Shown here piece by piece: positions 45,343-53,993 of a stretch of DNA of 64,000 nucleotides. A model generated the notes under the pieces. The model was given only the letters and a program-made list of their open reading frames with translations, did no database searches and was not told where the DNA came from. Within the stretch, counting starts at the first letter, position 1. Each line of letters starts with the position of its first letter. The translations under genes and the position numbers were made by a program. The DNA is from Erysipelotrichaceae bacterium 66202529. Its GTDB lineage: Bacteria; Bacillota_I; Bacilli_A; Erysipelotrichales; Erysipelotrichaceae. The stretch lies in contig CP046174.1 in NCBI GenBank assembly GCA_017161075.1, forward strand, positions 62,001 to 126,000, written 5' to 3'.

Positions 45343-46058
45343 AGGATGCAATAAAACAAAGACATTCCAGAAGAAGCTATCTGCATCAGCCGTTAAGGGA
45401 CGAGGATGTAAGCTTTTTGAAAACACGTATTCATGAATATAATCAAAGGTACGGCCTGCATATGAAGCTGGTTTGTGGACATCCTGAGATATTCAAGGGC
45501 TTTCGCAACAGCTATGGTATGTTTCATAATGTTGAAAATTTCATAATGATGATGGGAAACTATCGTGATGTATATATGCAGGAAAAGCTTGGTTACTTTG
45601 GCGAGCGACTCGTATTGGAAGCGGTTGGACGGAATATGGGAACGTGCTGGGTAGGTGGTACCTTTGCGAAAGCGGCACTGGCTCCCTATGTGAAAGAAGG
45701 AGAACAACTATATTGTGTTATCGCAGTCGGCTATACGGCAGATAAAAAATCAATGAAGGAGGTTCTGATTTCACGCGCTACAAGAAGAAAAGGCAAAACC
45801 ATTGAGGAAATGTCCAATTATACACCAAAGTGTCCGGATTGGATGAAAAGCGGGATGGAGGCTGTACAGTTGGCACCGTCTGCATTATTCAGGCAGCCTG
45901 TGAAATTCCAAAGGGAAAACGATTGTGTATATGCGGAGGTATCGCATCCTGAAACACATGAAATGCTGGATCTGGGAATCGCTATGCTGCATTTTGAAAT
46001 CGGTGCGGATGCTGGAAGCTGGACATGGGGAAATCCGGCAGTCTTTCAAAAAAAGTAA
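45336..46058 (+). CDS. Nitroreductase-family protein
   Basis: A 240-residue FMN-binding-type protein: the N-terminal RHSRRSYLHQPL motif, a central LEAVGRNMGTCWVGGTF FMN-site loop near 100-115, and MEAVQLAPSALFRQPVKF near 185-200. It matches the nitroreductase superfamily of about this size. Coupled to the PHP gene by overlap. The substrate is unknown. Confidence 0.85.
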   Translation: MLKDAIKQRHSRRSYLHQPLRDEDVSFLKTRIHEYNQRYGLHMKLVCGHPEIFKGFRNSYGMFHNVENFIMMMGNYRDVYMQEKLGYFGERLVLEAVGRNMGTCWVGGTFAKAALAPYVKEGEQLYCVIAVGYTADKKSMKEVLISRATRRKGKTIEEMSNYTPKCPDWMKSGMEAVQLAPSALFRQPVKFQRENDCVYAEVSHPETHEMLDLGIAMLHFEIGADAGSWTWGNPAVFQKK

Positions 46059-46094
46059 ATTCAGACATACTGCAGTAAAGTACTGACATGCTGT

Positions 46095-46140
46095 TATAAT
46101 ATAGAAAAGAATCCGTGTACGGGTTCTTTTCTATATTATA
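46095..46140. terminator. 21-bp hairpin after the nitroreductase gene
   Basis: Arms 46095-46115 and 46120-46140 pair over 21 positions with one G-U; the loop is TGTA. The core AAAAGAA...TTCTTTT looks like a bidirectional terminator extended by AT pairs. It lies about 35 bases after the stop. Confidence 0.7.
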
Positions 46141-46646
46141 ACGAAGGATTATAGGAAGGTGACATAAGGGAAAAGGAATTTTACAACAACCGCTGCCTGT
46201 CAGTATGCGCGTATAAATCATATTCATTATAAGGCAGGGACTAAAAACAATGCATGAACAGTACTCTTCATATATTCCCCTCGAACATGCTATAGCAATA
46301 ATATCAAATCCTCTAGATACCATGCACATGATGAAGGAAGCAGCCTAAATACATCGCGGTTTTTCTCATGAGGAAATCAATGCTTGAAAATATGAATCAT
46401 GATGTGTATTTCGATTCATAATAAGGAAAGGATTGATTAAGGATAGCGTCGAATCAGATGGAGAAATCTGCTGCCATAAAAACAATGGATATTTTCATTC
46501 TTCCTGTGATAGCTCCTGCAGAAAAGAAGAACGTCCCATTGAATTTACTGTTATATTCCTTATATTTGTAGAGAAACGTATGTTTTCTGCACATTTGATT
46601 GTTTGTGTGATATAATGCATAATTGTTAACACCTGGAGGTAGAAAA
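46141..46646. other. Intergenic region with a short orphan ORF
   Basis: About 500 bases between nitroreductase and the ABC-F gene. One short plus-strand ORF at 46250-46348 (32 codons, containing YIPLEHAIAIISNPLDTM) has coding-like composition but no good ribosome site; it could be a remnant. The open frames at 46433-46615 and on the minus strand look like noise. Confidence 0.35.
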
Positions 46647-48236
46647 ATGATTGAAACACAAAATGTCAGTGTACGGTTTGGATCACGGACACTGTATGAT
46701 AATGTAAATTTAAAATTCACAGATGGAAACTGTTACGGATTGATCGGGGCGAACGGTGCCGGGAAATCTACGTTTTTAAAGGTACTCAGCGGAGAGCTGA
46801 AACCGGATACCGGTTCGGTTATTATCAAGCCGAATGAAACAGTATTCACCTTAAAACAGGATCATTTTGCTTTTGATGAATATACCGTGCTGGAAACGGT
46901 TCTTATGGGAAATACGAGACTGTATGAAATCAAACGTGAAAAGGATGAAATTTATTGTAAAGAGGATTTCAGTGAAGCGGACGGTATCCGTGCAGGAGAG
47001 CTGGAAGCAGCATTTGCAGATATGGATGGATGGAATGCGGAAAGCAACGCCGCAACGCTGTTGAACGGACTGGGAATCCCGGTAGAGCTTCATGACCTGA
47101 ATATGAAGGAACTGTCCGGTAGTGATAAGGTCAAGGTGCTGCTGGCACAGGCACTTTTTGGAAAGCCAAACACACTGCTGCTGGATGAGCCTACAAACCA
47201 TTTGGATATTAAGGCATGCTCCTGGCTGGAGCATTTCCTGATGAATTATGAAAATACCGTGATTGTCGTCAGTCATGACCGTCACTTTCTGAATAAGGTA
47301 TGTACACATATCGCCGATGTAGATTATGGAAAAATTAAGCTGTTTGCCGGTAATTATGATTTCTGGTATGAATCCAGTCAGCTAATCAGCCGTCAAATGA
47401 AGGATGCCAACAGTAAAAAGGAAGAGAAAATCAAAGAGCTGGAGGATTTTATAGCACGCTTTTCTGTGAATGCTTCAAAGTCAAGACAGGCAACATCTAG
47501 AAAGAAAATTCTGGATAAAATCACATTGGATGACTTGCAGCCGTCTACCAGAAAATATCCGTTTATTGAATTTAAACCGGAGCGTGAGAGCGGCCGTTCT
47601 ATATTATATATAGAGGATGTCGAGAAGCAGGTCGAAGATTGTAAGCTGACAAATATATCCTTCAACATGATGAAGGGGGATAAGGTCGCATTGATTGGTG
47701 ATCCATTAAAAACCACACTGCTGCTGAAGCTGATTGCCAAGGAGCTGGAACCGGACGCAGGAAGTATTCAGATGGGACAGACAATCAAGGTTTCCTATAT
47801 TCCGGATGATAATACCTCTTATTTTGAAGGTACACAGAGCATCTGCGAATGGCTGTCACAGTATACGGATATAGACGATATGTCCTTCATACGCGGCTTC
47901 CTTGGTAGAATGCTCTTCAGCGGTGAGGAGCCCTTGAAGCCTGTCAATGTATTATCCGGTGGAGAGAAGGCTCGCTGTATGCTTTCAAAGACAATGCTGG
48001 AGGGTGGAAATCTGCTGCTGATGGATGATCCGATCAACCATCTTGACCTTGAATCTATTCAGACATTGAATAATGCACTGATAAAATATCCGGGAGAGCT
48101 AATTTTTGTCAGTCATGACCATCAGTTCATACAGACAATCGCAAATCGCATCATAGAAATTCAGGATGACGGGGTTATTGATCGTCGTACCTCCTATGAC
48201 GATTACCTGGAAAAGGAATACGGAATCGAAGAATAA
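46647..48236 (+). CDS. ABC-F family ATPase (YbiT/YkpA-like)
   Basis: A 529-residue cytoplasmic protein with two ABC domains joined by a linker. Domain 1 has Walker A LIGANGAGKSTFL, signature LSGSDKVKVLLAQ and Walker B LLLDEPTNHLD. Domain 2 has signature LSGGEKARCMLS and LLMDDPINHLD, but its Walker A is degenerate and short (LIGDPLKTTLL). The IPDDNTSYF stretch suits the YbiT/YkpA group. ABC-F proteins act on the ribosome; this group is poorly defined. I use the ATG at 46647 behind GGAGG. Confidence 0.9.
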   Translation: MIETQNVSVRFGSRTLYDNVNLKFTDGNCYGLIGANGAGKSTFLKVLSGELKPDTGSVIIKPNETVFTLKQDHFAFDEYTVLETVLMGNTRLYEIKREKDEIYCKEDFSEADGIRAGELEAAFADMDGWNAESNAATLLNGLGIPVELHDLNMKELSGSDKVKVLLAQALFGKPNTLLLDEPTNHLDIKACSWLEHFLMNYENTVIVVSHDRHFLNKVCTHIADVDYGKIKLFAGNYDFWYESSQLISRQMKDANSKKEEKIKELEDFIARFSVNASKSRQATSRKKILDKITLDDLQPSTRKYPFIEFKPERESGRSILYIEDVEKQVEDCKLTNISFNMMKGDKVALIGDPLKTTLLLKLIAKELEPDAGSIQMGQTIKVSYIPDDNTSYFEGTQSICEWLSQYTDIDDMSFIRGFLGRMLFSGEEPLKPVNVLSGGEKARCMLSKTMLEGGNLLLMDDPINHLDLESIQTLNNALIKYPGELIFVSHDHQFIQTIANRIIEIQDDGVIDRRTSYDDYLEKEYGIEE

Positions 48237-48246
48237 ATAGAAAATT

Positions 48247-48268
48247 GCCCTGAAAAAGGGCTTTTTTT
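48247..48268 (+). terminator. Terminator of the ABC-F gene
   Basis: GCCC (48247-48250), loop TGAAAAA, GGGC (48258-48261), then seven T, 10 bases after the stop. Confidence 0.8.
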
Positions 48269-48611
48269 CATGTTTTCTTCACAAGTGAAAGAAACATCAG
48301 GATAAAGCGATAAACAGGGGAGCGACAGCGGTTTCATAAAACTGAAACAAATGAAAAAATAAATACAACTTGTGAATATATTAGCGTTTATCACAATATA
48401 ATTTTCACATAAAATTCAGATTTACATCATACAATAGTTCATAGATACCTTTATTTAAAGGGTCTGGCATAAATGCTTTTGAAATTTCCTATGTATAAAA
48501 TACAATGTAGAGGGGAAAATAAACATAAATACATGTTAAAAAATAAAAATATTGGACAAGTTAAAAAAAGTATGCTAGACTAGTGTCTGTTTCGTAAAAG
48601 GAGGAACATCA
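48269..48611. other. Upstream region of the 3D-domain lipoprotein gene
   Basis: About 340 AT-rich bases. TTGGAC (about 48551) and TAGACT (about 48575), 18 bases apart, may be the promoter. No riboswitch recognised, though a leader is possible. Confidence 0.35.
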
Positions 48612-49430
48612 ATGAACTCAAAACGAATAAAATTCGCTTTATTCATGTGTGTTTTCGCTTTATATGGATGTGCTTCAAGTGCCTCTGTCACACAGAAGTC
48701 ACTGAACACTGTGAATAATAAACATACGGTATCTGTTGATACCCTTCATACAAACAGCCTGATTCAAACAAAGGATAACACGATGGCAGCCATGGCTTTT
48801 CAAGCGTATGATCCCATGCAGGAGCGCAATACCATGTTTCAAAGCATGAGGGATGAGCATGGTGTATTGCTTCTAAAATCCGATGTCCAGGGCTATGCGA
48901 AAAAAATGAAAGAAAAGGCCGTTAAAGAACGTGTACGTCAGAAACGGCTGGAGAAAGAGCGTAAGGAACAGGAACGACTGAAACAGATGGAAAAGGAATC
49001 CACACAGGTATTTCAACCAAAAATCACAACCTATGGTGTTGACTGCTATGGCTGCGGCGGAGAAAGCGGTCGGGGTGGTACTTCACTGGGGGTAGCACTG
49101 GATCTGAACCTGGGTGTTCAGATGCCGGATGGCTCTTGGCAGCCGGGTATTAAATATGGCAAGTATTATATCGTGGCTGCGGATCCCAGCATACCACTAT
49201 GCTCAATTCTGAAAATCAGTGACCATGGATTAAGCGGAAGCGGTATATCGCCGGATCAGCCATATTATGCAATCGTACTGGATCGCGGGGGAGCAATTCA
49301 GGGAAATCACATTGATTTGTATATCGGAAGTGAAAACTCCGGTGCAATCGTACCAGTACAAAACACGCAGGCAAAGGCACAGATTATCCGTGAGGGAGGT
49401 AAAAGCGGTGCCAAAAGCTGTGCACTATAA
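48612..49430 (+). CDS. 3D-domain lipoprotein, putative cell-wall enzyme
   Basis: A 272-residue lipoprotein: signal peptide with lipobox ending Tyr-Gly-Cys at residue 20; a Lys/Glu/Arg-rich coiled segment (about 95-130); then a C-terminal 3D-like domain with YYIVAADPSIPLCS, an Asp-Arg-Gly-Gly-Ala-Ile motif and GNHIDLYIG. 3D domains occur in resuscitation factors and lytic enzymes, where the three Asp form the active site. The Asp in AVADTGGA-like position is here DRGGAI. AGGAGG precedes the ATG. Monocistronic. Confidence 0.75.
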   Translation: MNSKRIKFALFMCVFALYGCASSASVTQKSLNTVNNKHTVSVDTLHTNSLIQTKDNTMAAMAFQAYDPMQERNTMFQSMRDEHGVLLLKSDVQGYAKKMKEKAVKERVRQKRLEKERKEQERLKQMEKESTQVFQPKITTYGVDCYGCGGESGRGGTSLGVALDLNLGVQMPDGSWQPGIKYGKYYIVAADPSIPLCSILKISDHGLSGSGISPDQPYYAIVLDRGGAIQGNHIDLYIGSENSGAIVPVQNTQAKAQIIREGGKSGAKSCAL

Positions 49431-49436
49431 TCATCG

Positions 49437-49467
49437 GGACATGGAAGTTTAGCTTCTATGTCCTTTT
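49437..49467 (+). terminator. Terminator of the lipoprotein gene
   Basis: GGACATGGAAG (49437-49447) pairs with CTTCTATGTCC (49453-49463), one G-U, then TTTT. Confidence 0.8.
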
Positions 49468-49507
49468 GCATTACCTCAACTTATGGTAAAATATAAAGGA
49501 AAGGCTG

Positions 49508-50053
49508 ATGCTTGTGAAGATGAAAGAAATCCTCGTTGTTGAGGGAAAAAACGACACAAATGTACTAAAAAGCTATCTGGACTGTGATACCATAGAAACC
49601 CATGGCACGCATCTTGGCAAGGAAATTCTGCGGCAGATACAGCTTGCCCAGAAAACACGCGGCGTAATCATATTCACCGATCCTGATTTTCCCGGAGAAA
49701 AGATACGCTCCTGTATCAATACTGCGGTACCTGGCTGTAAAAATGCCTTTATTGACAAGGCAAAGGCAAGGACCTCCAAAAAGGTCGGTGTTGAACATGC
49801 CAGCCGTGAGGATATTCTGGAGGCTTTATCCCATCTGATGACATATGATGAAGAACTCCATGATACGCTGAGCTATGAGGAATATCTTGATTTGGGGCTG
49901 AATGGAAAAGCGGATAGTGCTGAAAAGCGCGAACTGGTTGCACATGCGCTGCATCTTGGAAGGCCGAATGCAAAGACACTGTACAAACGGCTGAATATGC
50001 TGCAGCTAAACAGGAAAGATGTAGCAGCATTACTGGAACAGTCGCATGAATGA
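49508..50053 (+). CDS. rnmV: Ribonuclease M5
   Basis: A 181-residue Toprim-domain nuclease that matures the 5S rRNA. Toprim motifs: LVVEGKNDTNVL near 12 and IIFTDPDFPGEKIR near 55-70. The C-terminal DUF4093 part ends LLEQSHE. Upstream partner of ksgA, as in many Firmicutes, though a DUF2812 gene is inserted between them. Overlaps that gene by eight bases. Confidence 0.95.
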   Translation: MLVKMKEILVVEGKNDTNVLKSYLDCDTIETHGTHLGKEILRQIQLAQKTRGVIIFTDPDFPGEKIRSCINTAVPGCKNAFIDKAKARTSKKVGVEHASREDILEALSHLMTYDEELHDTLSYEEYLDLGLNGKADSAEKRELVAHALHLGRPNAKTLYKRLNMLQLNRKDVAALLEQSHE

Positions 50054-50636
50054 ACTAGTTAAGGTGACCTGTGCGCTGAAGCAGAAGGAACAGCTGGAAA
50101 GCTGGCTATCTGAAATCCTGCAGGAAGGCTGGGAATTGCAGTCGTTTCGCTATGTTATGCTTGGTGCGCTCATGAACTTTCGTTTTGTCGAAGGCAACAG
50201 GCAGCATATCCGTATTTGCTTTTATGATGTAAAGTACGATGCGGATGAAAGTATATTTCTGAGCGAGGGATGGAAGGTACTTTGCCGGAACGGTCTGAGT
50301 GTCATCTTTTATCATGAAAACCTGAATCAGCCGCTACCGCTTCTGGATATGAAGCTGTATACAAAGCGCAGAATCTTTAAAATGACATGTAATATGCTGT
50401 ATCTGTTTTCCCTGCTGTATTGTGTCCGTGTAGAGGAGGAGGGGCTGCGAAAACCACTTGTTTTCATTTTTACACTCCTGCTGTTTAGCATTCCGCTGCT
50501 CTATGATGTAAAAAGTACAGCAAAATACAGCAATCTGATAAAAATTATGAAAAACCTGTTATATGCAGTCCTGCTGACAGGAATCGTATATACGCTGATA
50601 GAATTGCTGGTATCTACCTTCTATCTGCTGTTTTAG
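50046..50636 (+). CDS. DUF2812-like membrane protein
   Basis: A 196-residue protein. The N-terminal part (WLSEILQEGWELQSFRYVMLGALMNF, read as an EGWEL..RY pattern) resembles DUF2812; the C-terminal half has about three membrane segments. It lies between rnmV and ksgA, coupled to both by short distances; that position is unusual. Function unknown. Distant relative of the protein at 26528. Confidence 0.6.
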   Translation: MNELVKVTCALKQKEQLESWLSEILQEGWELQSFRYVMLGALMNFRFVEGNRQHIRICFYDVKYDADESIFLSEGWKVLCRNGLSVIFYHENLNQPLPLLDMKLYTKRRIFKMTCNMLYLFSLLYCVRVEEEGLRKPLVFIFTLLLFSIPLLYDVKSTAKYSNLIKIMKNLLYAVLLTGIVYTLIELLVSTFYLLF

Positions 50637-50649
50637 AAAGGATAATCAT

Positions 50650-51507
50650 ATGAAGAAACCCATTGCGACACCATCCAGAACAAAGGAAATTCTGGAAACA
50701 CATGGAATGTTTGCGAAAAAGAATTACGGACAGAACTTTCTGATCGAATCCGGCATCGTAGACAAGATAGCCCGCCATGCAGTTATTTCCGATCATTGTG
50801 TCGTTTTTGAAATCGGCCCCGGAATTGGGGCATTGACACAGTATCTGTGTGAATATGCAAAAAAAGTTATCTCCTTTGAAATTGACGAGCGTCTGCCAGA
50901 GGTATTGGCAGATACCTTGCAGGAATACGATAATTTTGAGCTTGTTATGACAGATTTTTTGGAAACTGATCTGAATCATTGGTGTGAGCCGTATAAAAAA
51001 GAAGGCTGTGATATCGTTGTGGCAGCTAATCTGCCATATTATATTACGACACCGATTTTATTCAAAATTTTTGAATCCGGTGCGCCTATCGACGCAATTA
51101 CAGTCATGATGCAAAAAGAGGTCGCGGATCGTTTTGCGGCTACAGTTAATACAAAGGACTACAATGCGCTGAGTATCATTACCCAATATCGCTGTGAGGT
51201 GCTGCCGGTTATGAAGGTACCGAAAAATGTTTTTCTGCCAAAGCCGAATGTTGACAGTGCGGTATTGCAGTTTCGCTTCAAGGAAACACCTTCCGATATC
51301 GATGAGGAATTGTTTTTTCCATTGGTGAAAGCCTGCTTCCGCCAGAGAAGAAAAACTATATTGAATAATTACGGGGAATACATACAGGACAAGCAGAGAG
51401 CTAGAGATGAGCTCGAAAAAAGCGGTATCGCATGTGCAAGACGTGCAGAAAGCGTTACGCTTGAGGAATTTATACGATTATATGAGGTACATACGTGTGA
51501 AAGTTAA
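50650..51507 (+). CDS. ksgA: 16S rRNA dimethyladenosine transferase
   Basis: A 285-residue SAM-dependent enzyme that dimethylates the two adjacent adenines near the 3' end of 16S rRNA. Motifs: GQNFLIESGIVDKIA, VFEIGPGIGALTQYL (SAM site), ISFEIDERL, and NLPYYITTPILF (target adenine site). The C-terminal helical domain ends before 285. Gene order rnmV-ksgA-ispE is common in Firmicutes. Confidence 0.97.
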   Translation: MKKPIATPSRTKEILETHGMFAKKNYGQNFLIESGIVDKIARHAVISDHCVVFEIGPGIGALTQYLCEYAKKVISFEIDERLPEVLADTLQEYDNFELVMTDFLETDLNHWCEPYKKEGCDIVVAANLPYYITTPILFKIFESGAPIDAITVMMQKEVADRFAATVNTKDYNALSIITQYRCEVLPVMKVPKNVFLPKPNVDSAVLQFRFKETPSDIDEELFFPLVKACFRQRRKTILNNYGEYIQDKQRARDELEKSGIACARRAESVTLEEFIRLYEVHTCES

Positions 51508-51591
51508 TTTATTTTATGATAGAAGTATTTTAAAACACCTTTCATACCATATCTGTTCCCGTGTCCAAAGGGCAGGAAGCTGGAGGTAAAA

Positions 51592-52428
51592 ATGAAGATA
51601 AAGGCACATGCGAAAATCAATATCTGTTTGAATGTTGTATGCAAAAGGGATGACGGATATCATGAATTGGAGATGATCATGGTTCCCCTTGCACTTCATG
51701 ATGAGCTATCACTTACACTGGCTGATGAGGACTGCTATACCTGCAGTGATGCAGAGCTGGTGATGGATGAAACAAACACGGTCGTTAAAGCAGTGGAGCT
51801 GATGCGAAGCACCTTTTCCCTGAGAGAACACTTTCATATCCATGTAAGCAAGCATATTCCTGCACAGGCAGGTCTTGCGGGAGGCAGTGCAGATGCGGCA
51901 GCTGTCATGCGCGGAATCCGTGATTATCTGCAGTTGGATATATCTCTGGAAGAGCTGGCGCAGCTTGGGAAACAGGTAGGCGCCGATGTCCCCTTCTGCA
52001 TTATGGAAACATGCGCACTTGTTCAGGGAATCGGTGAGAGAATCACTCCTTTTTCCATGCCATCAGATTTTTTTATCCTGCTCGTGAAGCCTTCCATGGG
52101 GGTACCGACCGGAAAAGCTTTTTCTATGCTTGATTTTGAGAAATGCGATCATCCGGATTGTACTGCGGTTATGGAGGTATTGCAAAAAGGCGAGTTAAAA
52201 AAGCTTCAGCATGTGATTTCTAATTCCCTGGAATACAGCGCTTTTCAGCTGGTTCCTGAAATTGCACATATCAAAGAAAAGCTGCAAGATATGGGATTTG
52301 ACGCTGTACTGATGAGTGGCAGCGGCAGTACCGTCTTTGCAATCACAAAAAATAAAGAGCTGTTACAGGCTGCATACCAAAACATGAATGATGGACATAA
52401 TTTTGTCTGTCAGACTCGCATAAAATAA
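51592..52428 (+). CDS. ispE: 4-diphosphocytidyl-2-C-methyl-D-erythritol kinase
   Basis: A 278-residue GHMP kinase of the MEP isoprenoid pathway. Motifs: AHAKINICLNV at the N-terminus, the ATP loop PAQAGLAGGSADAAAVM near 95, VGADVPFC near 130, and MSGSGSTVFA near 240. GGAGG lies seven bases before the ATG. Last gene of the cluster; terminator at 52645. Confidence 0.97.
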   Translation: MKIKAHAKINICLNVVCKRDDGYHELEMIMVPLALHDELSLTLADEDCYTCSDAELVMDETNTVVKAVELMRSTFSLREHFHIHVSKHIPAQAGLAGGSADAAAVMRGIRDYLQLDISLEELAQLGKQVGADVPFCIMETCALVQGIGERITPFSMPSDFFILLVKPSMGVPTGKAFSMLDFEKCDHPDCTAVMEVLQKGELKKLQHVISNSLEYSAFQLVPEIAHIKEKLQDMGFDAVLMSGSGSTVFAITKNKELLQAAYQNMNDGHNFVCQTRIK

Positions 52429-52526
52429 GATACCATTCATTGACTGCAGCCTAGTATACGATAGCTATGAAAGCGAAACTGTGACATTATGTACACGAGA
52501 GGGCTGCTAGAAGCCTTTATTTGGCA

Positions 52527-52551
52527 AAGGATATCAATGATTGATATCCTT
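52527..52551. repeat. Perfect 10-bp hairpin after ispE
   Basis: AAGGATATCA (52527-52536) mirrored by TGATATCCTT (52542-52551), loop ATGAT. No T-run, so perhaps an mRNA-end hairpin. A GGCT/AGCC hairpin with TTTATTT is just upstream (about 52502-52520). Confidence 0.5.
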
Positions 52552-52644
52552 CTATACGCGTATAAAACATTAAAATGAAGACGTAATACAGGCAAATTAA
52601 AAAGAGCGGCGTTTGCTTTCCTTTAGGTGTCATAGAAAACGCAG

Positions 52645-52683
52645 AAAAAAGGTCAGGTTTATTTTGTCCCTGATCTTTTTTTT
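52645..52683. terminator. Terminator downstream of ispE
   Basis: AAAAAAGGTCAGG (52645-52657) pairs with CCTGATCTTTTTT (52669-52681), one G-U, then more T. The A-run on the left lets it also stop minus-strand transcripts. Confidence 0.8.
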
Positions 52684-53010
52684 GACAGTGTAATCAATAT
52701 CTCAAAGAAAAACAAAAGAAACGATATATATGGTTTCCACGCATAAGCAAGGCATCGTAACGTATGAATCCTGATATCAATCTGTTTTAGCGTTGCAATT
52801 AAGTAAAAAGAAAGTATAGACGATCAGCTTTCCAAAGTAAATCGCCCTGTTCCCTTGCAATGTCTATATGATAATGTCCATGCAATACTGTAACATAACA
52901 AATCCCTGCTGCTTTTTTATTTCAACTTATACGCAGCGCTGTTCGGATACCGCTATGTTTCATCGAGGACAAGTTTTAATAGAATACCATCCTGCATATT
53001 CCGGCAATTC
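52684..53010. other. Intergenic region with a possible gene remnant
   Basis: About 330 bases. On the minus strand, around 52800-52910, a 36-codon open stretch reads VTVLHGHYHIDIAREQGDLL and looks protein-like, but has stops on both sides and no start or ribosome site. It may be the last trace of a lost gene, or chance. Confidence 0.3.
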
Positions 53011-53841
53011 TTAAAATTTAGATAGATCGGGAGTCTGTGACTGTTCTATGGGAACTGTGCTTTCTCTGATATCTGTAAGCAGCAGCTGTTCATGGCGAAA
53101 GAAATAGGGATGATGGCGTACATGTGTGAATAGAAACAGCAGACTGAATAAAAAGCCGATATATAGGATTACTGCATATAAGAAATCGAACCATGTCATA
53201 AGAAAGAGAAAACAGGGGACGCCGATTATCAAAAGGAAGAATGCCAGCCCTGCGTACGTAAGCACACGGCTTCCATAGGTCATCATGAGCGAGTAGAAAC
53301 GATCCTGCCATGTGATCAGACTGCGCTCCAGATCAGTATAGGGAATCCATATAGTGCCGGATTCATCCTGTAAAAGAAGCTTGCGAAACTGTGATATATC
53401 ATCCCTTTGCAATGCATCACGAACATAATCTTTCCGAAGCATTTTGAAAAAGGGCTGTTTGCGCATATGGCTTCCGCTTGTAATACGGTCACCTCCTGCA
53501 CATTGTGCTCTGCCGTATAATGCCTGATAAAACTCCGGTATCAGGTAAGCCGGATGGCGGCTATCCATAAGCATAAGCAGATTCCCGTTGGATAACTGTG
53601 AGCCAAGAAAAATCGCAGATACAGGTGTAACCCGGTGATTCAAAGACACATAATGACAGGCGTAATCCTGCTCGGAAAGCAGCCGCAAAATTGACGTGCT
53701 GTTATCCTTTGACGCATTGTCAATAAACAGTAGCTCATAGCTTATCGGCAGCTTTTTCAATTCGCGAACGACATCCATATAAATTTTGCGGATGATTTTC
53801 ACATCATTATGACAGGGTATAACCACGCTGATTTTGTCCAC
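53011..53841 (-). CDS. Family 2 glycosyltransferase-like membrane protein
   Basis: A 276-residue protein: GT-A domain (about 1-190) starting ISVVIPCHNDVKII with LLFIDNASKDNSTSI, then two membrane segments (about 200-255) and a basic tail. It resembles the polyprenyl-phosphate sugar transferases (GtrB/DPM type). The metal-binding DxD of that group (Asp-Ala-Asp-Leu-Gln) reads MDSRHP here, so activity is uncertain. I use the GTG at 53841 behind AAGGAG. Divergent from the two-component genes. Confidence 0.7.
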   Translation of the reverse strand: MDKISVVIPCHNDVKIIRKIYMDVVRELKKLPISYELLFIDNASKDNSTSILRLLSEQDYACHYVSLNHRVTPVSAIFLGSQLSNGNLLMLMDSRHPAYLIPEFYQALYGRAQCAGGDRITSGSHMRKQPFFKMLRKDYVRDALQRDDISQFRKLLLQDESGTIWIPYTDLERSLITWQDRFYSLMMTYGSRVLTYAGLAFFLLIIGVPCFLFLMTWFDFLYAVILYIGFLFSLLFLFTHVRHHPYFFRHEQLLLTDIRESTVPIEQSQTPDLSKF

Positions 53842-53899
53842 ACCATCACTCCTTATACAATCATTATGGCACACTCCTGTGATAAATCCAGTTTTGAAA

Positions 53900-53915
53900 T
53901 CTTAAAAAGTCTTAA
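53900..53915 (+). promoter_or_regulatory. Direct-repeat candidate operator before the two-component genes
   Basis: TCTTAA at 53900-53905 and 53910-53915, period 10 bp, fits OmpR/PhoB-type tandem binding. A TATAAT at about 53960 lies downstream. It is in the divergent region of the glycosyltransferase and the response regulator genes, and could control both. Confidence 0.45.
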
Positions 53916-53993
53916 CATGTATTTAATGAACATTTGGTAGTAGACACCGTTGTTTTGATATATAATGAAAGAGAAATGAAATGAGGTGCGATT

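Noticed and set aside
46433..46615. 60-codon open frame before the ABC-F gene
   Set aside because: No ribosome site, unusual composition, opposite to another open frame; likely chance.
48269..48600. Possible riboswitch (c-di-AMP type) before the 3D-domain lipoprotein
   Set aside because: Cell-wall hydrolases often have one, but none of the conserved core motifs could be found in this stretch.
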